The position numbers and the translations under genes are program-made. This document shows, piece after piece, positions 1-6,371 of a stretch of DNA of 10,036 nt. The notes below the pieces were generated by a model. That model worked only from the letters and a program-made list of their open reading frames with translations, was not told the origin of the DNA and made no database searches. Positions within the stretch are counted from its first letter, which is position 1, and the number at the start of each line of letters is the position of its first letter. The DNA is from Planctomycetaceae bacterium (lineage in GTDB: Bacteria; Planctomycetota; Planctomycetia; Pirellulales; Pirellulaceae): positions 1-10,036 of the forward strand of contig JAHEAM010000109.1 of NCBI GenBank assembly GCA_024642765.1, in the 5' to 3' direction.

Positions 1-638
1 AAATCAACCGCGCTCCCGCCAAAGTTCAAAGTGCATTGCTCGAAGCGATGCAAGAACGACAAGTTACGATTGGTACGGAAACATTTCCGCTCGAACAACC
101 TTTCCTGGTGATGGCAACGCAAAATCCTGTCGAGCAGGAAGGGACCTATCAATTACCGGAAGCCCAAACCGACCGTTTCATGTTGAAAGTAATCGTAGAC
201 TACCCGAATCGAAATGAGGAATTGGAAATCCTTCAGCGGATGAGTAAGACACGAACGCAATTCGAAATAAAGCCGGTCACATCGCCCGAAGAAATCTTGG
301 CGGCCCGTGATCTTGTTGACGAAGTTTATGTCGACTCCAAGGTTCAAAATTATATCGTCGATCTCGTGATGGCGACTCGCAACCCAGAAGCATATGGTTT
401 GAGACTGAAAGAACTGATCCAATTTGGCGGTTCGCCTCGGGCGACGATCAACCTGGCTTTGGCCGCGAAAGCGAACGCATTCCTCGCAGGGCGTGGCTAT
501 GTCATCCCCCAAGACATCAAGGAAATGGCGCTCGACATCTTAAGGCATCGAGTAATGATCACTTATGAGGCCGAGGCCGAAGACCGCACCAGTGCATCAA
601 TCGTCACCGAAATCCTAAACCACATCCCAGTGCCGTAA
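1..638 (+). CDS. moxR: MoxR-family AAA+ ATPase, 3' part (5' end outside the window)
   Basis: The reading frame is open from base 3 and lacks the N-terminal part with Walker A. The first residues, INRAPAKVQSALLEAMQERQ, are the end of the Walker B motif (normally DEINRAP) and the helix after it, which is diagnostic of MoxR ATPases. Next come sensor 1 (VMATQNPVEQEGTYQLPEAQ), the TDRFM stretch and the C-terminal lid with the sensor 2 motif GGSPRATINLAL. The end HRVMITYEAEAEDRTS is also typical of the family. MoxR proteins are cytoplasmic ATPases believed to remodel or activate VWA-domain partners. Such partners follow directly here: DUF58, BatA and BatB. About 211 codons are visible out of a usual length near 320-340. 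A TTG at base 36 lies inside the domain and is not a start. Nothing looks broken in the visible part. Confidence 0.95.
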   Translation, partial: INRAPAKVQSALLEAMQERQVTIGTETFPLEQPFLVMATQNPVEQEGTYQLPEAQTDRFMLKVIVDYPNRNEELEILQRMSKTRTQFEIKPVTSPEEILAARDLVDEVYVDSKVQNYIVDLVMATRNPEAYGLRLKELIQFGGSPRATINLALAAKANAFLAGRGYVIPQDIKEMALDILRHRVMITYEAEAEDRTSASIVTEILNHIPVP

Positions 639-765
639 CACAAAGTCGTATTTCGCTCCCGCGAAATTGGGTTCATGATCCGTGAGTTCATGGAATGAAA
701 TACGATCTAAAAAATTTTCAAAACCTATTCCCTATCAGCGCGCCTACTAACGAACACCAATTCCC
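639..765 (+). promoter_or_regulatory. Structured moxR-DUF58 gap with two overlapping hairpins
   Basis: The gap carries two inverted repeats that compete for the same bases. One is a short hairpin, ATTTCGC (650-656), loop TCCC, GCGAAAT (661-667). The other is a longer-range 9-base stem, TCGTATTTC (646-654) with GAAATACGA (697-705). Bases 650-654 belong to both, so they cannot form together. A direct repeat GTTCATG (671-677 and 686-692) lies in the larger loop. No T-run follows either stem, so this does not look like a simple intrinsic terminator. No convincing promoter or ribosome binding site is visible before the DUF58 start. It could be an RNA-processing or attenuation site, or a small palindromic repeat; function is inference. 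Confidence 0.45.
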
Positions 766-1638
766 ATGATTCCACGCGAAGTCCTTCAGAAAATACGTCG
801 GATCCAAATCCGAACGTCACACAAAGTTGACGAGATGCTGGCCGGTACCTGGCACTCGGCTTTCAAAGGCCGTGGAATTGAATTCGAAGAAGTCCGACCG
901 TATCAAGTAGGCGACGATGTTCGCACGATCGATTGGAATGTGACCGCGCGAAGCGACCAGCCATTTGTGAAACTCTTTCGTGAAGAACGAGAACTAGCGG
1001 CCATTTTGCTAGTCGACCTAAGTCGTTCTCAGAGCATCGGCACCAACCAGCAAACCAAACGTGAGCTTGTCGCCGAATTGGGCGCAACACTCGCCATGTC
1101 TGCGATCAAGAACAACGACAAGATCGGCCTGACTCTCTTCACGGACAGCGTCGAAAAAAGTATTCCTCCCAACAAAGGTTCCCGGCACGTTTTGCGGCTG
1201 ATTCGCGAACTGCTGTATTGTCAACCGATGGGAAGCGGGACGAATCTGCAAAACGCACTCGAGCATCTGTATCAAACAGCAAAACGAAAGACCGTCGTCT
1301 TCTTGATCAGCGATTTTCAGGATAGCGGCTTTGAGTCCATCTTAAAAGTTGCTCGCCGAAAACACGACATTATTCCTGTCGTTATCAGCGACCCGCGCGA
1401 ATCCGAAATGCCCAATATCGGATTGATCCGACTGCAAGACGACGAGACCGGCGAAGTGGTCACGCTAGACACTGCCAGTCGCACCAATCGGGCCGCGTTC
1501 ACTCGAGCGTATCGTCAACAAGCCGAAGCGCGCGACGCAATGTTTCGCCGAATGCGTCTTGAACCCATTCACTTGACTACCGGCAGCGATTTCGTTGAAC
1601 CGTTACGTCGCTACTTCCACAAACGCGAGACCCGATGA
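766..1638 (+). CDS. DUF58 domain protein (VWA-like MoxR partner)
   Basis: A 290-residue protein with the DUF58 signature at residues 35-62 (KGRGIEFEEVRPYQVGDD, then VRTIDWNVTAR), which defines the family. A VWA-like fold follows. Its metal-ion-dependent adhesion site is intact in the first motif (D84-L-S-R-S88), with ISDF in the later part. There is no signal peptide or membrane segment, so it should be cytoplasmic. DUF58 genes almost always follow moxR, and the protein is taken to be a MoxR client or adaptor for the membrane VWA proteins. The ATG at 766 starts directly at the conserved N-terminus (IPREVLQKIRRIQIRTSHKV), which fixes the start although no Shine-Dalgarno is seen. Its stop overlaps the next start in ATGA, which suggests translational coupling. 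Length is normal for the family. Confidence 0.93.
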   Translation: MIPREVLQKIRRIQIRTSHKVDEMLAGTWHSAFKGRGIEFEEVRPYQVGDDVRTIDWNVTARSDQPFVKLFREERELAAILLVDLSRSQSIGTNQQTKRELVAELGATLAMSAIKNNDKIGLTLFTDSVEKSIPPNKGSRHVLRLIRELLYCQPMGSGTNLQNALEHLYQTAKRKTVVFLISDFQDSGFESILKVARRKHDIIPVVISDPRESEMPNIGLIRLQDDETGEVVTLDTASRTNRAAFTRAYRQQAEARDAMFRRMRLEPIHLTTGSDFVEPLRRYFHKRETR

Positions 1639-2705
1639 TGACCTTGCTTTTTCACAGTACTCGAACCGATTTGTTTACAGCATCAATGCGTCTAGGTTTT
1701 TTATGCGTTGCGATTTCGTTATTCAATGTCTACGCTTTCGCAGCAGATTCAATCGCAAACGACGATTCCGTTGAGGTTTTCACAACTGCCGACCAAACTG
1801 TCGTTCAAATCGCGCAGCCATTTACAGTAACTCTCCACGTCATGGCTCCCAAAGGCACGCGAGTTGTCCTCCCTGAGGTTCCGAACAAGTTCGGAGAATT
1901 CGATATCCTGGACCACCAGGATATTAGGGACATTCCTTCGGAACAAACGCCCGATCAAAGGCTTTGGACACGGAGATTCACTCTCGAAAGTATCATGAGC
2001 GGTGATTTGGAAATTCCCGAATTGAATGTACAAATTGCCAAGACCGGCGACTTCGAAAATTACAAAAGTAAACCCATAACCGTTCGCGTGACTAGTGTTC
2101 TTGAAGACCGCGCTGATCCGACTCAGTTCCGTGACATTCATTCGGTAGTTGATGTTGCCATTCCCAAGCATCGTTCTGGCAAGTATTTTTGGTGGTTGGT
2201 TGGTGGACTTGGTCTGACATTGGCGGTACTCGCATTTGTTTTCATAGGCCGCCGCCGGGCCTGGTTGAGTCCCGAACAATGGGCGATCCGTGAAATTGAC
2301 GCGCTGGAGCAATCGGCCTCAATACATTCCGATGAAAACGACAATTTTTGGAAAAGTTTGTCGACAACAATGCGAGGTTTCCTGGAATTGCAGTTTGGTA
2401 TTCCAGCCCCGGTTCAAACAACAGACGAAGTGGTTCGCAGTCTGTCCATTTGCGAAAATTTTAACGCAAAATTGATCGGCGGGCTTGGAGGTCTTTTGGC
2501 ACAAGCGGACCGAGCTAGATTTGCGGGTTGGCAAAATTCTCCTGAAGACTTAAGTCAGGCTTTGACACAAGCCCGAGCGTTGGTGATGCAAAGTGCCAAT
2601 CAACCCTCTCAAAAAGGTCCGGATCCTTCCAGCCCTGCCAAGCGTCTGCCCCCTTTTGAGAAGGGCGACTTCAACCACCCCAATACCAACTCGGAGAACA
2701 ACTAA
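1635..2705 (+). CDS. BatD-like membrane-anchored protein with DUF4381-like cytoplasmic tail
   Basis: A 356-residue protein. Residues 1-37 look like a signal peptide (hydrophobic core LGFLCVAISLFNVYAFA, cleavage near A37). Residues 45-150 are an extracytoplasmic beta domain like one BatD repeat (TVVQIAQPFTVTLHVMAPKG, then LPEVP, FTLESIMSGDLEIPEL). A membrane helix lies at 184-204 (WWLVGGLGLTLAVLAFVFIG). The cytoplasmic part (205-325) resembles DUF4381 regions: WAIREIDALE, a MRGFLELQFGIPAPVQTTDEV segment and ADRARFAG. The start at 1635 overlaps the DUF58 stop by four bases. An alternative ATG at 1686 would give a shorter signal peptide. The stop overlaps the BatA start by one base (TAATG). The last 30 or so residues are Pro/Lys/Asn-rich and coincide with an inverted repeat at 2607-2661. 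It probably pairs with BatA in the envelope complex. Family naming is by domain layout and context. Confidence 0.75.
   Translation: MMTLLFHSTRTDLFTASMRLGFLCVAISLFNVYAFAADSIANDDSVEVFTTADQTVVQIAQPFTVTLHVMAPKGTRVVLPEVPNKFGEFDILDHQDIRDIPSEQTPDQRLWTRRFTLESIMSGDLEIPELNVQIAKTGDFENYKSKPITVRVTSVLEDRADPTQFRDIHSVVDVAIPKHRSGKYFWWLVGGLGLTLAVLAFVFIGRRRAWLSPEQWAIREIDALEQSASIHSDENDNFWKSLSTTMRGFLELQFGIPAPVQTTDEVVRSLSICENFNAKLIGGLGGLLAQADRARFAGWQNSPEDLSQALTQARALVMQSANQPSQKGPDPSSPAKRLPPFEKGDFNHPNTNSENN
2607..2665. repeat. Inverted repeat inside the 3' end of the BatD-like gene
   Basis: TCTCAAAAAGG (2607-2617) pairs with CCCTTTTGAGA (2651-2661), eleven positions with one mismatch, around a 33-base loop. A second possible hairpin, CCCTT-TTGAG-AAGGG (2651-2665), overlaps its right arm. 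The DNA encodes the Pro/Lys-rich tail of the protein (the LPPFEKGDF stretch) just before the BatA start. Translations like PPFEKG are typical of C/T-run palindromic repeats that have drifted into coding sequence, so this may be such a repeat now serving as a C-terminus. The pairing is seen directly; the origin is inference. Confidence 0.5.
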
Positions 2706-3775
2706 TGTTTTACTCACCCTGGTATTTTTTGTTGTTACTCGTTGTACCACTCATTGCTTGGCGTCTGTTTGCTGCACGGCGCAAACCGACCGTACGCTTC
2801 AGTTCTGTGAAACTTGTTAGGTCGCTTAAGCCAACTCTTCGTCAACGATTGAGCTGGGTGCCCGGCGCCCTGACCATTGCGGCAATCATTTGTATGATTG
2901 TTGGACTGGCTCGGCCACGCCAAGGCCGTCAACAGACAATCACCGACAGCGAAGGCATCGCCATCGAGTTGGTTGTCGACCGCAGTGGCAGCATGCAGGC
3001 TATGGACTTCAAAATAGATGGTAAGAATGTCGATCGTCTTACTGCAATCAAAAATGTGGCTGGCAAATTTATCATCGGGGGCGAAGGCCTGGATGGTCGA
3101 TTCAGCGATCTCGTGGGCCTGATCACTTTCGCCGGATACGCCGATGGCGAAACGCCACCAACACTCGATCACGAGTATCTTGTTTCCCAACTCAACAATA
3201 AACAGATTGTGACACAGCGCAGCGAAGACGGCACGGCAATCGGCGATGCCATTTCTTTGGCAGTCGAGAAGTTAAATGCCCTCGACGCTCGGCAAAAAGA
3301 AAAAGTTAAAAGCAAGGTCATCATTCTGCTAACGGATGGCGAAAACAATGCTGGCCAGCTCGATCCCATTCAAGCCGCGGAACTTGCTCAAACCATGGGG
3401 ATTAAAGTTTACACAATTGGTGTTGGGACTCGCGGTCAAGCACCCATCCCCGTTACCGACCCCTTCTCTGGACGCCAAACATTTCAATGGATGCCCGTTA
3501 ATATCGACGAAGCAACCCTGGAAAAAGTAGCTTCGCTATCGGGCGGAAAATACTTTCGCGCAACAGATACGGACTCACTCGCAAAGATCTATTCCGAGAT
3601 CGACACCTTGGAAAAAACCAAAGTCGAAGCACATCAATTTGTTGATTACCAGGAACTAGCCGTTCAGTCGTTTCGCGCCGGACGCTGGACGTTACCACCA
3701 ATCCTGTTGGTCGCGATCCTGTTGTTAACGGCACGAGTCTTGCTTCAACAAACATGGCTCCGCGAAATGACATAA
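2705..3775 (+). CDS. batA: BatA-type von Willebrand factor A membrane protein
   Basis: A 356-residue protein with the canonical BatA layout. Two N-terminal membrane helices (about 5-22 and 52-69, WVPGALTIAAIICMIVGLAR) flank a basic loop. A periplasmic VWA domain spans about 85-310, and a third helix near 330-347 ends the protein. The metal-binding MIDAS residues are complete: D92-R-S-G-S96, T177 in EDGTAIGDAI, and D211 in LLTDGENN. The post-VWA segment with YSEIDTLEKTKVEAHQFVDY is characteristic of BatA/BatB proteins. The first codon overlaps the upstream stop in TAATG, so translation is probably coupled to the BatD-like gene. The Arg in DRSGS is less common than Val but does not disturb the metal ligands. 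Family members act in an envelope complex with the other Bat proteins and MoxR; the substrate is not known. Confidence 0.92.
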   Translation: MFYSPWYFLLLLVVPLIAWRLFAARRKPTVRFSSVKLVRSLKPTLRQRLSWVPGALTIAAIICMIVGLARPRQGRQQTITDSEGIAIELVVDRSGSMQAMDFKIDGKNVDRLTAIKNVAGKFIIGGEGLDGRFSDLVGLITFAGYADGETPPTLDHEYLVSQLNNKQIVTQRSEDGTAIGDAISLAVEKLNALDARQKEKVKSKVIILLTDGENNAGQLDPIQAAELAQTMGIKVYTIGVGTRGQAPIPVTDPFSGRQTFQWMPVNIDEATLEKVASLSGGKYFRATDTDSLAKIYSEIDTLEKTKVEAHQFVDYQELAVQSFRAGRWTLPPILLVAILLLTARVLLQQTWLREMT

Positions 3776-3885
3776 CAAAAGACACGCCCGCAGCGCAAAC
3801 AAGTGAATATGCAACTCACACAAATTCATTCGCTCGCAATGCGGGCAGGTATTTGGAACTCAATAAGAATCAAAGTAGATATGCT
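3776..3885 (+). promoter_or_regulatory. batA-batB gap with a 7-base inverted repeat
   Basis: A 110-base gap remains if batB starts at 3886. GCCCGCA (3786-3792) is the exact reverse complement of TGCGGGC (3840-3846), with 47 bases between the arms. The frame of batB stays open through the gap back to 3754, but the encoded residues (KDTPAAQTSEYATHTNSFAR) are unlike a BatB N-terminus. No promoter or clear ribosome binding site is recognised. Confidence 0.3.
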
Positions 3886-5001
3886 ATGGACATTCAATTT
3901 GGAAACCCAAACGCGATCTGGCTCTTTTCAGCCGCCGCCATTTCTCTTGCCGCAACCGCTTACGCTACTGTCGCAAGACGCCGCGCCGCGATGAAATTTG
4001 CTTCGTCCAAACTGCGAAAGCAACTTCTGCCGGCAGGCACTAGTTCGCGACATTGGGTTTCTGGTCTGCTTGTAACCGCCAGCATCGCCCTCCTTGCCGT
4101 TTCGCTGATCGACATTCGCTGGGGCAAGACTTGGCGTGACGTACCTCAAAAAGGTCACGAGGTCATGTTCGTGCTCGACGTATCGCGCAGCATGTTAGCC
4201 GAAGACGCCACGCCAAACCGACTTGATCGAGCGAAACAGCAAATCAACGACATGGTTGATGAAATGACAGGCGACCGTGTCGGTCTGATCGTTTTTGCAG
4301 GAGAGGCTCGTCAACTCGTTCCGTTATCTAGCCACTACGAAGACTTCCGCGAAACACTCAAATCCGCTGGCCCACATTCCGTGTTGCGAGGTGGCTCACG
4401 GTTGGGTGACGCCATCACCGCTGCGGCCAATGGATTCATAAGCAAAACGAACGACCACAAAGCCATCGTGCTCTTTACCGACGGCGAAGACCAAGAGAGC
4501 AAGCCAATCGAAATCGCAAAGCAACTGTTCGCGGACAAAGGCATTCGGATGTTCACCGTCGGCCTTGGCGATATGGATCAGGGAGCTAGAATCCCAGAAA
4601 CCGAATCGCGGCGTGGCGGCTTCGTTCAATACGAAGGCCAACAGGTTTGGTCGAAAATGAATGGACAAATCCTCAACCAAATCGCAACCGAAACCGACGG
4701 TGCCTACATTCCAGCTGGAACCAAACGGGTCAACATGGCCGACGTCTACCACGGCTACATTGCAAACGTCGAGCAGATTGAATTCGAAACGGCCAAAATC
4801 AACACCTACGTTGCTCGCTTCCAATGGTTTTCCCTTCCAGCCTTGGCACTGTTATTGCTGGAAGTTTTCGTATCGACACGCAGTATAACGAATCGACAAA
4901 AAACCATCCAAAACGTCTCGAAATTCGCTCGATCGGAAATATCAACAAACGAACATTCTCGTACAACAACAAATCAGGCGGCAACAAATCAAGCGGCATA
5001 G
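3886..5001 (+). CDS. batB: BatB-type von Willebrand factor A membrane protein
   Basis: A 371-residue protein from the ATG at 3886. I chose this start because MDIQFGNPNAIWLF matches the usual Bat VWA beginning (short polar lead, then PxxLWL and a helix). An upstream in-frame start at 3754 would overlap batA and add 44 polar residues. Membrane helices lie at about 12-28, 57-77 and 312-331. The VWA domain carries D98-V-S-R-S102 and D199 in LFTDGED. The position equivalent to the MIDAS threonine appears to be S171 (RGGSRLGDAI), a conservative change. The segment TETDGAYIPAGTKRVNMADV is the typical BatB distal motif. The last 40 residues form a polar Asn/Thr-rich cytoplasmic tail ending in a 15-base tandem duplication. 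BatB is expected to sit with BatA and the TPR protein encoded next. Confidence 0.9.
   Translation: MDIQFGNPNAIWLFSAAAISLAATAYATVARRRAAMKFASSKLRKQLLPAGTSSRHWVSGLLVTASIALLAVSLIDIRWGKTWRDVPQKGHEVMFVLDVSRSMLAEDATPNRLDRAKQQINDMVDEMTGDRVGLIVFAGEARQLVPLSSHYEDFRETLKSAGPHSVLRGGSRLGDAITAAANGFISKTNDHKAIVLFTDGEDQESKPIEIAKQLFADKGIRMFTVGLGDMDQGARIPETESRRGGFVQYEGQQVWSKMNGQILNQIATETDGAYIPAGTKRVNMADVYHGYIANVEQIEFETAKINTYVARFQWFSLPALALLLLEVFVSTRSITNRQKTIQNVSKFARSEISTNEHSRTTTNQAATNQAA
4967..4996 (+). repeat. 15-base tandem duplication at the batB 3' end
   Basis: Two adjacent copies, CAACAAATCAGGCGG (4967-4981) and CAACAAATCAAGCGG (4982-4996), differ at one base and encode the final TTNQAATNQAA of BatB, just before the TAG. 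It looks like a recent slippage duplication in a tail under little constraint. Confidence 0.7.
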
Positions 5002-5007
5002 CAACCA

Positions 5008-5074
5008 TGTAGGACGGGCACTCCTGCCCGTCATTCGCCAAAACTCGAAAGTCGGACAAAACGTCCACCCTACA
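5008..5074. repeat. REP-like palindromic element in the batB-batC gap
   Basis: Outer arms TGTAGG (5008-5013) and CCTACA (5069-5074) are exact reverse complements. Inside are two hairpins: GACGGGCA-CTCC-TGCCCGTC (5013-5032), a perfect 8-base stem, and GGAC-AAAAC-GTCC (5054-5066). The element fills most of the 97-base gap. From memory, units with this GTAGGACGGGCA and GGACAAAACGTCC wording recur many times between genes in Pirellulales genomes, so I call it a dispersed REP-like repeat. I could not check the copy number. In the transcript it would fold into a compact structure between batB and batC. Confidence 0.65.
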
Positions 5075-5098
5075 GTAATCCGTTTCAAAGCAACAACC

Positions 5099-6316
5099 AT
5101 GTTCAATAGCCAACTCAATATGAAATCCGTACGGATCCCAGCAATCCTCGCGCTGCTCGCATTCCATTCACCCGTCAAAGCAGAACCGCACCACAATGAA
5201 GAAGAATCAGCCAAACAAATCAACGCTGCAAATACTTTGGTCCGCGAAGGCAAGTTTGACGAAGCGATCAAAACCTATCATCAAGTTGCGCCCAATGCTG
5301 TCGAGCAAGAACGGTTGAACTACAACCTGGCTGTCGCCGAATACCGAAACGGCAACATCGATTCAGCGGAAAAGTTGTTCACCGACGCCTCCAGTTCTGC
5401 AGACGCTGCGATTGCATCAAGTAGTCGTTACAACTTAGGCAATTGCATGTACTCCAAAGGCTTGCGGTTAGCCGAGACTGACAAAGCTGCAGCTATTACT
5501 CAGCTGGAACAAGCCATCTCACACTATCGCGGTTCGCTACGAAGCAATCCGGAAAACACCGACGCGCGAGCCAACATCGAATTGGCTGGCGAAATGATCC
5601 GCAAACTGAAAGAACAACAAAAACAGGAAGAAGAGCAAAAACAGAACCAACAACAGCAAGGAGATCAACAGCAAGAAAATCAACAACAGGATCAAAAAGA
5701 CCAGGAGCAATCCGACAAAGGTCAGCAGGAGCAAAAAGACCAACAGAACAACGATCAACAACAGAACGCCGAAGGTTCAGAACCGCAAAACGACCAATCG
5801 CCAGATCAACAAGATCCGCAACAAGAGGAAACGACGTCCCAGTCTGAGCAATCGCAGTCCGATCAAAAACAAGAAAACGAATCGCAATCTGACGCCAACA
5901 ATGAACCGACCGACCAACAGAAATCAGACGAACAATCGAAACAACAGCCGGATCAAGTAAGTAAAGAGCAGTCGAACCCACAGAATTCTGGCGAAGAGCG
6001 TCCCCAAAACCAGTCGCAAGTGAACCCGCAATCGTCCAAGGAGCAGAATCAAAAGTCTGCCGCTGCAGAGGAGCACTCCGAAAAAGACGACCAATCTGTA
6101 CCAAACGGCGAGTTGACTTCTGCAAATGAACAAAAATCAAACGCGCAGGCTGACGGCTCAGCATTCACCACTGATCCAAATGCAAAAGACGGAATGATGT
6201 CCAAAGAAGAAGCCCTAAAAATGCTTCAGGCCGTCCGTGACCGCGACATGCTCCGCCGACTGCAACAGGAACAAATGCAACGATCCCGTCACGTCCCTGT
6301 CACAAAGGACTGGTAA
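5099..6316 (+). CDS. batC: BatC-like TPR protein with Gln-rich low-complexity region
   Basis: A 405-residue exported protein. Residues 1-28 form a signal peptide (core IPAILALLAFHSPVKA). An internal ATG at 5120 (MKSVRIP) is an equally possible start. Residues 35-165 hold TPR-like helices: ANTLVREGKFDEAIKTYHQV, then LNYNLAVAEYRNGNIDSAEKLF, then a repeat near YNLGNCMYSKG and the helix ending in NPENTDARANIELAGEM. Residues 170-335 are a low-complexity Q/E/K/D/N/S tract, probably disordered or partly coiled coil. The last 40 residues regain order (SKEEALKMLQAVRDRDMLRR, then VPVTKDW), a tail I associate with planctomycete BatC proteins. BatC is thought to scaffold the VWA proteins on the periplasmic side. 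Position between batB and batD supports the naming. The length of the Q-rich part is likely to vary among relatives. Confidence 0.85.
   Translation: MFNSQLNMKSVRIPAILALLAFHSPVKAEPHHNEEESAKQINAANTLVREGKFDEAIKTYHQVAPNAVEQERLNYNLAVAEYRNGNIDSAEKLFTDASSSADAAIASSSRYNLGNCMYSKGLRLAETDKAAAITQLEQAISHYRGSLRSNPENTDARANIELAGEMIRKLKEQQKQEEEQKQNQQQQGDQQQENQQQDQKDQEQSDKGQQEQKDQQNNDQQQNAEGSEPQNDQSPDQQDPQQEETTSQSEQSQSDQKQENESQSDANNEPTDQQKSDEQSKQQPDQVSKEQSNPQNSGEERPQNQSQVNPQSSKEQNQKSAAAEEHSEKDDQSVPNGELTSANEQKSNAQADGSAFTTDPNAKDGMMSKEEALKMLQAVRDRDMLRRLQQEQMQRSRHVPVTKDW
5605..6100 (+). repeat. Low-complexity CAA/CAG-rich tract within batC
   Basis: About 500 bases of A-rich, T-poor coding strand made mainly of CAA, CAG, GAA, GAC and AAC codons, giving runs such as QQQQGDQQQENQQQ. 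The codons are mixed rather than a pure triplet repeat, so slippage is limited. The reverse strand therefore shows long Leu/Val/Phe-rich open frames that are artefacts of this composition. Confidence 0.8.
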
Positions 6317-6335
6317 CTATAGTTCGGTATCGCTC

Positions 6336-6355
6336 CGCAAAATTCTACTTTTGCG
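6336..6355 (+). promoter_or_regulatory. Stem-loop in the batC-batDE gap
   Basis: CGCAAAA (6336-6342), loop TTCTAC, TTTTGCG (6349-6355) forms a perfect 7-base stem ending 16 bases before the ATG at 6372. The surrounding wording (GTATCGCTCCGCAAAATT) resembles the hairpin in the moxR gap (GTATTTCGCTCCCGCGAAATT), so both may derive from one short palindrome family. It has no T-run on its 3' side. It could block access to the downstream start or act as a processing site; this is inference. Confidence 0.45.
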
Positions 6356-6371
6356 ATTCAGGAAAACCATC

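Noticed and set aside
1749..2312. Reverse-strand open frame (187 residues) opposite the BatD-like gene
   Set aside because: It covers a stretch with clear signal-peptide, beta-domain and membrane-helix coding on the + strand, and its own translation shows no family motifs.
3754..3885. Upstream extension of batB to the ATG at 3754
   Set aside because: It would overlap batA, add polar residues unlike any BatB N-terminus, and displace the normal start directly before the first membrane helix.
5605..5770. CRISPR-like or tandem repeat array
   Set aside because: The periodic look comes from mixed CAA/CAG/GAA codons in a low-complexity protein tract. There are no constant repeats with unique spacers.
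5496..6164. Long reverse-strand open frame (222 residues) opposite batC
   Set aside because: It is the complement of the Gln-rich tract. A T-poor coding strand rarely yields stops on the other strand, and the product has no recognisable domain.
6237..6371. Upstream extension of the BatD/E gene to the ATG at 6237
   Set aside because: It would overlap the conserved batC 3' end by 80 bases and place 45 residues before a clean signal peptide.
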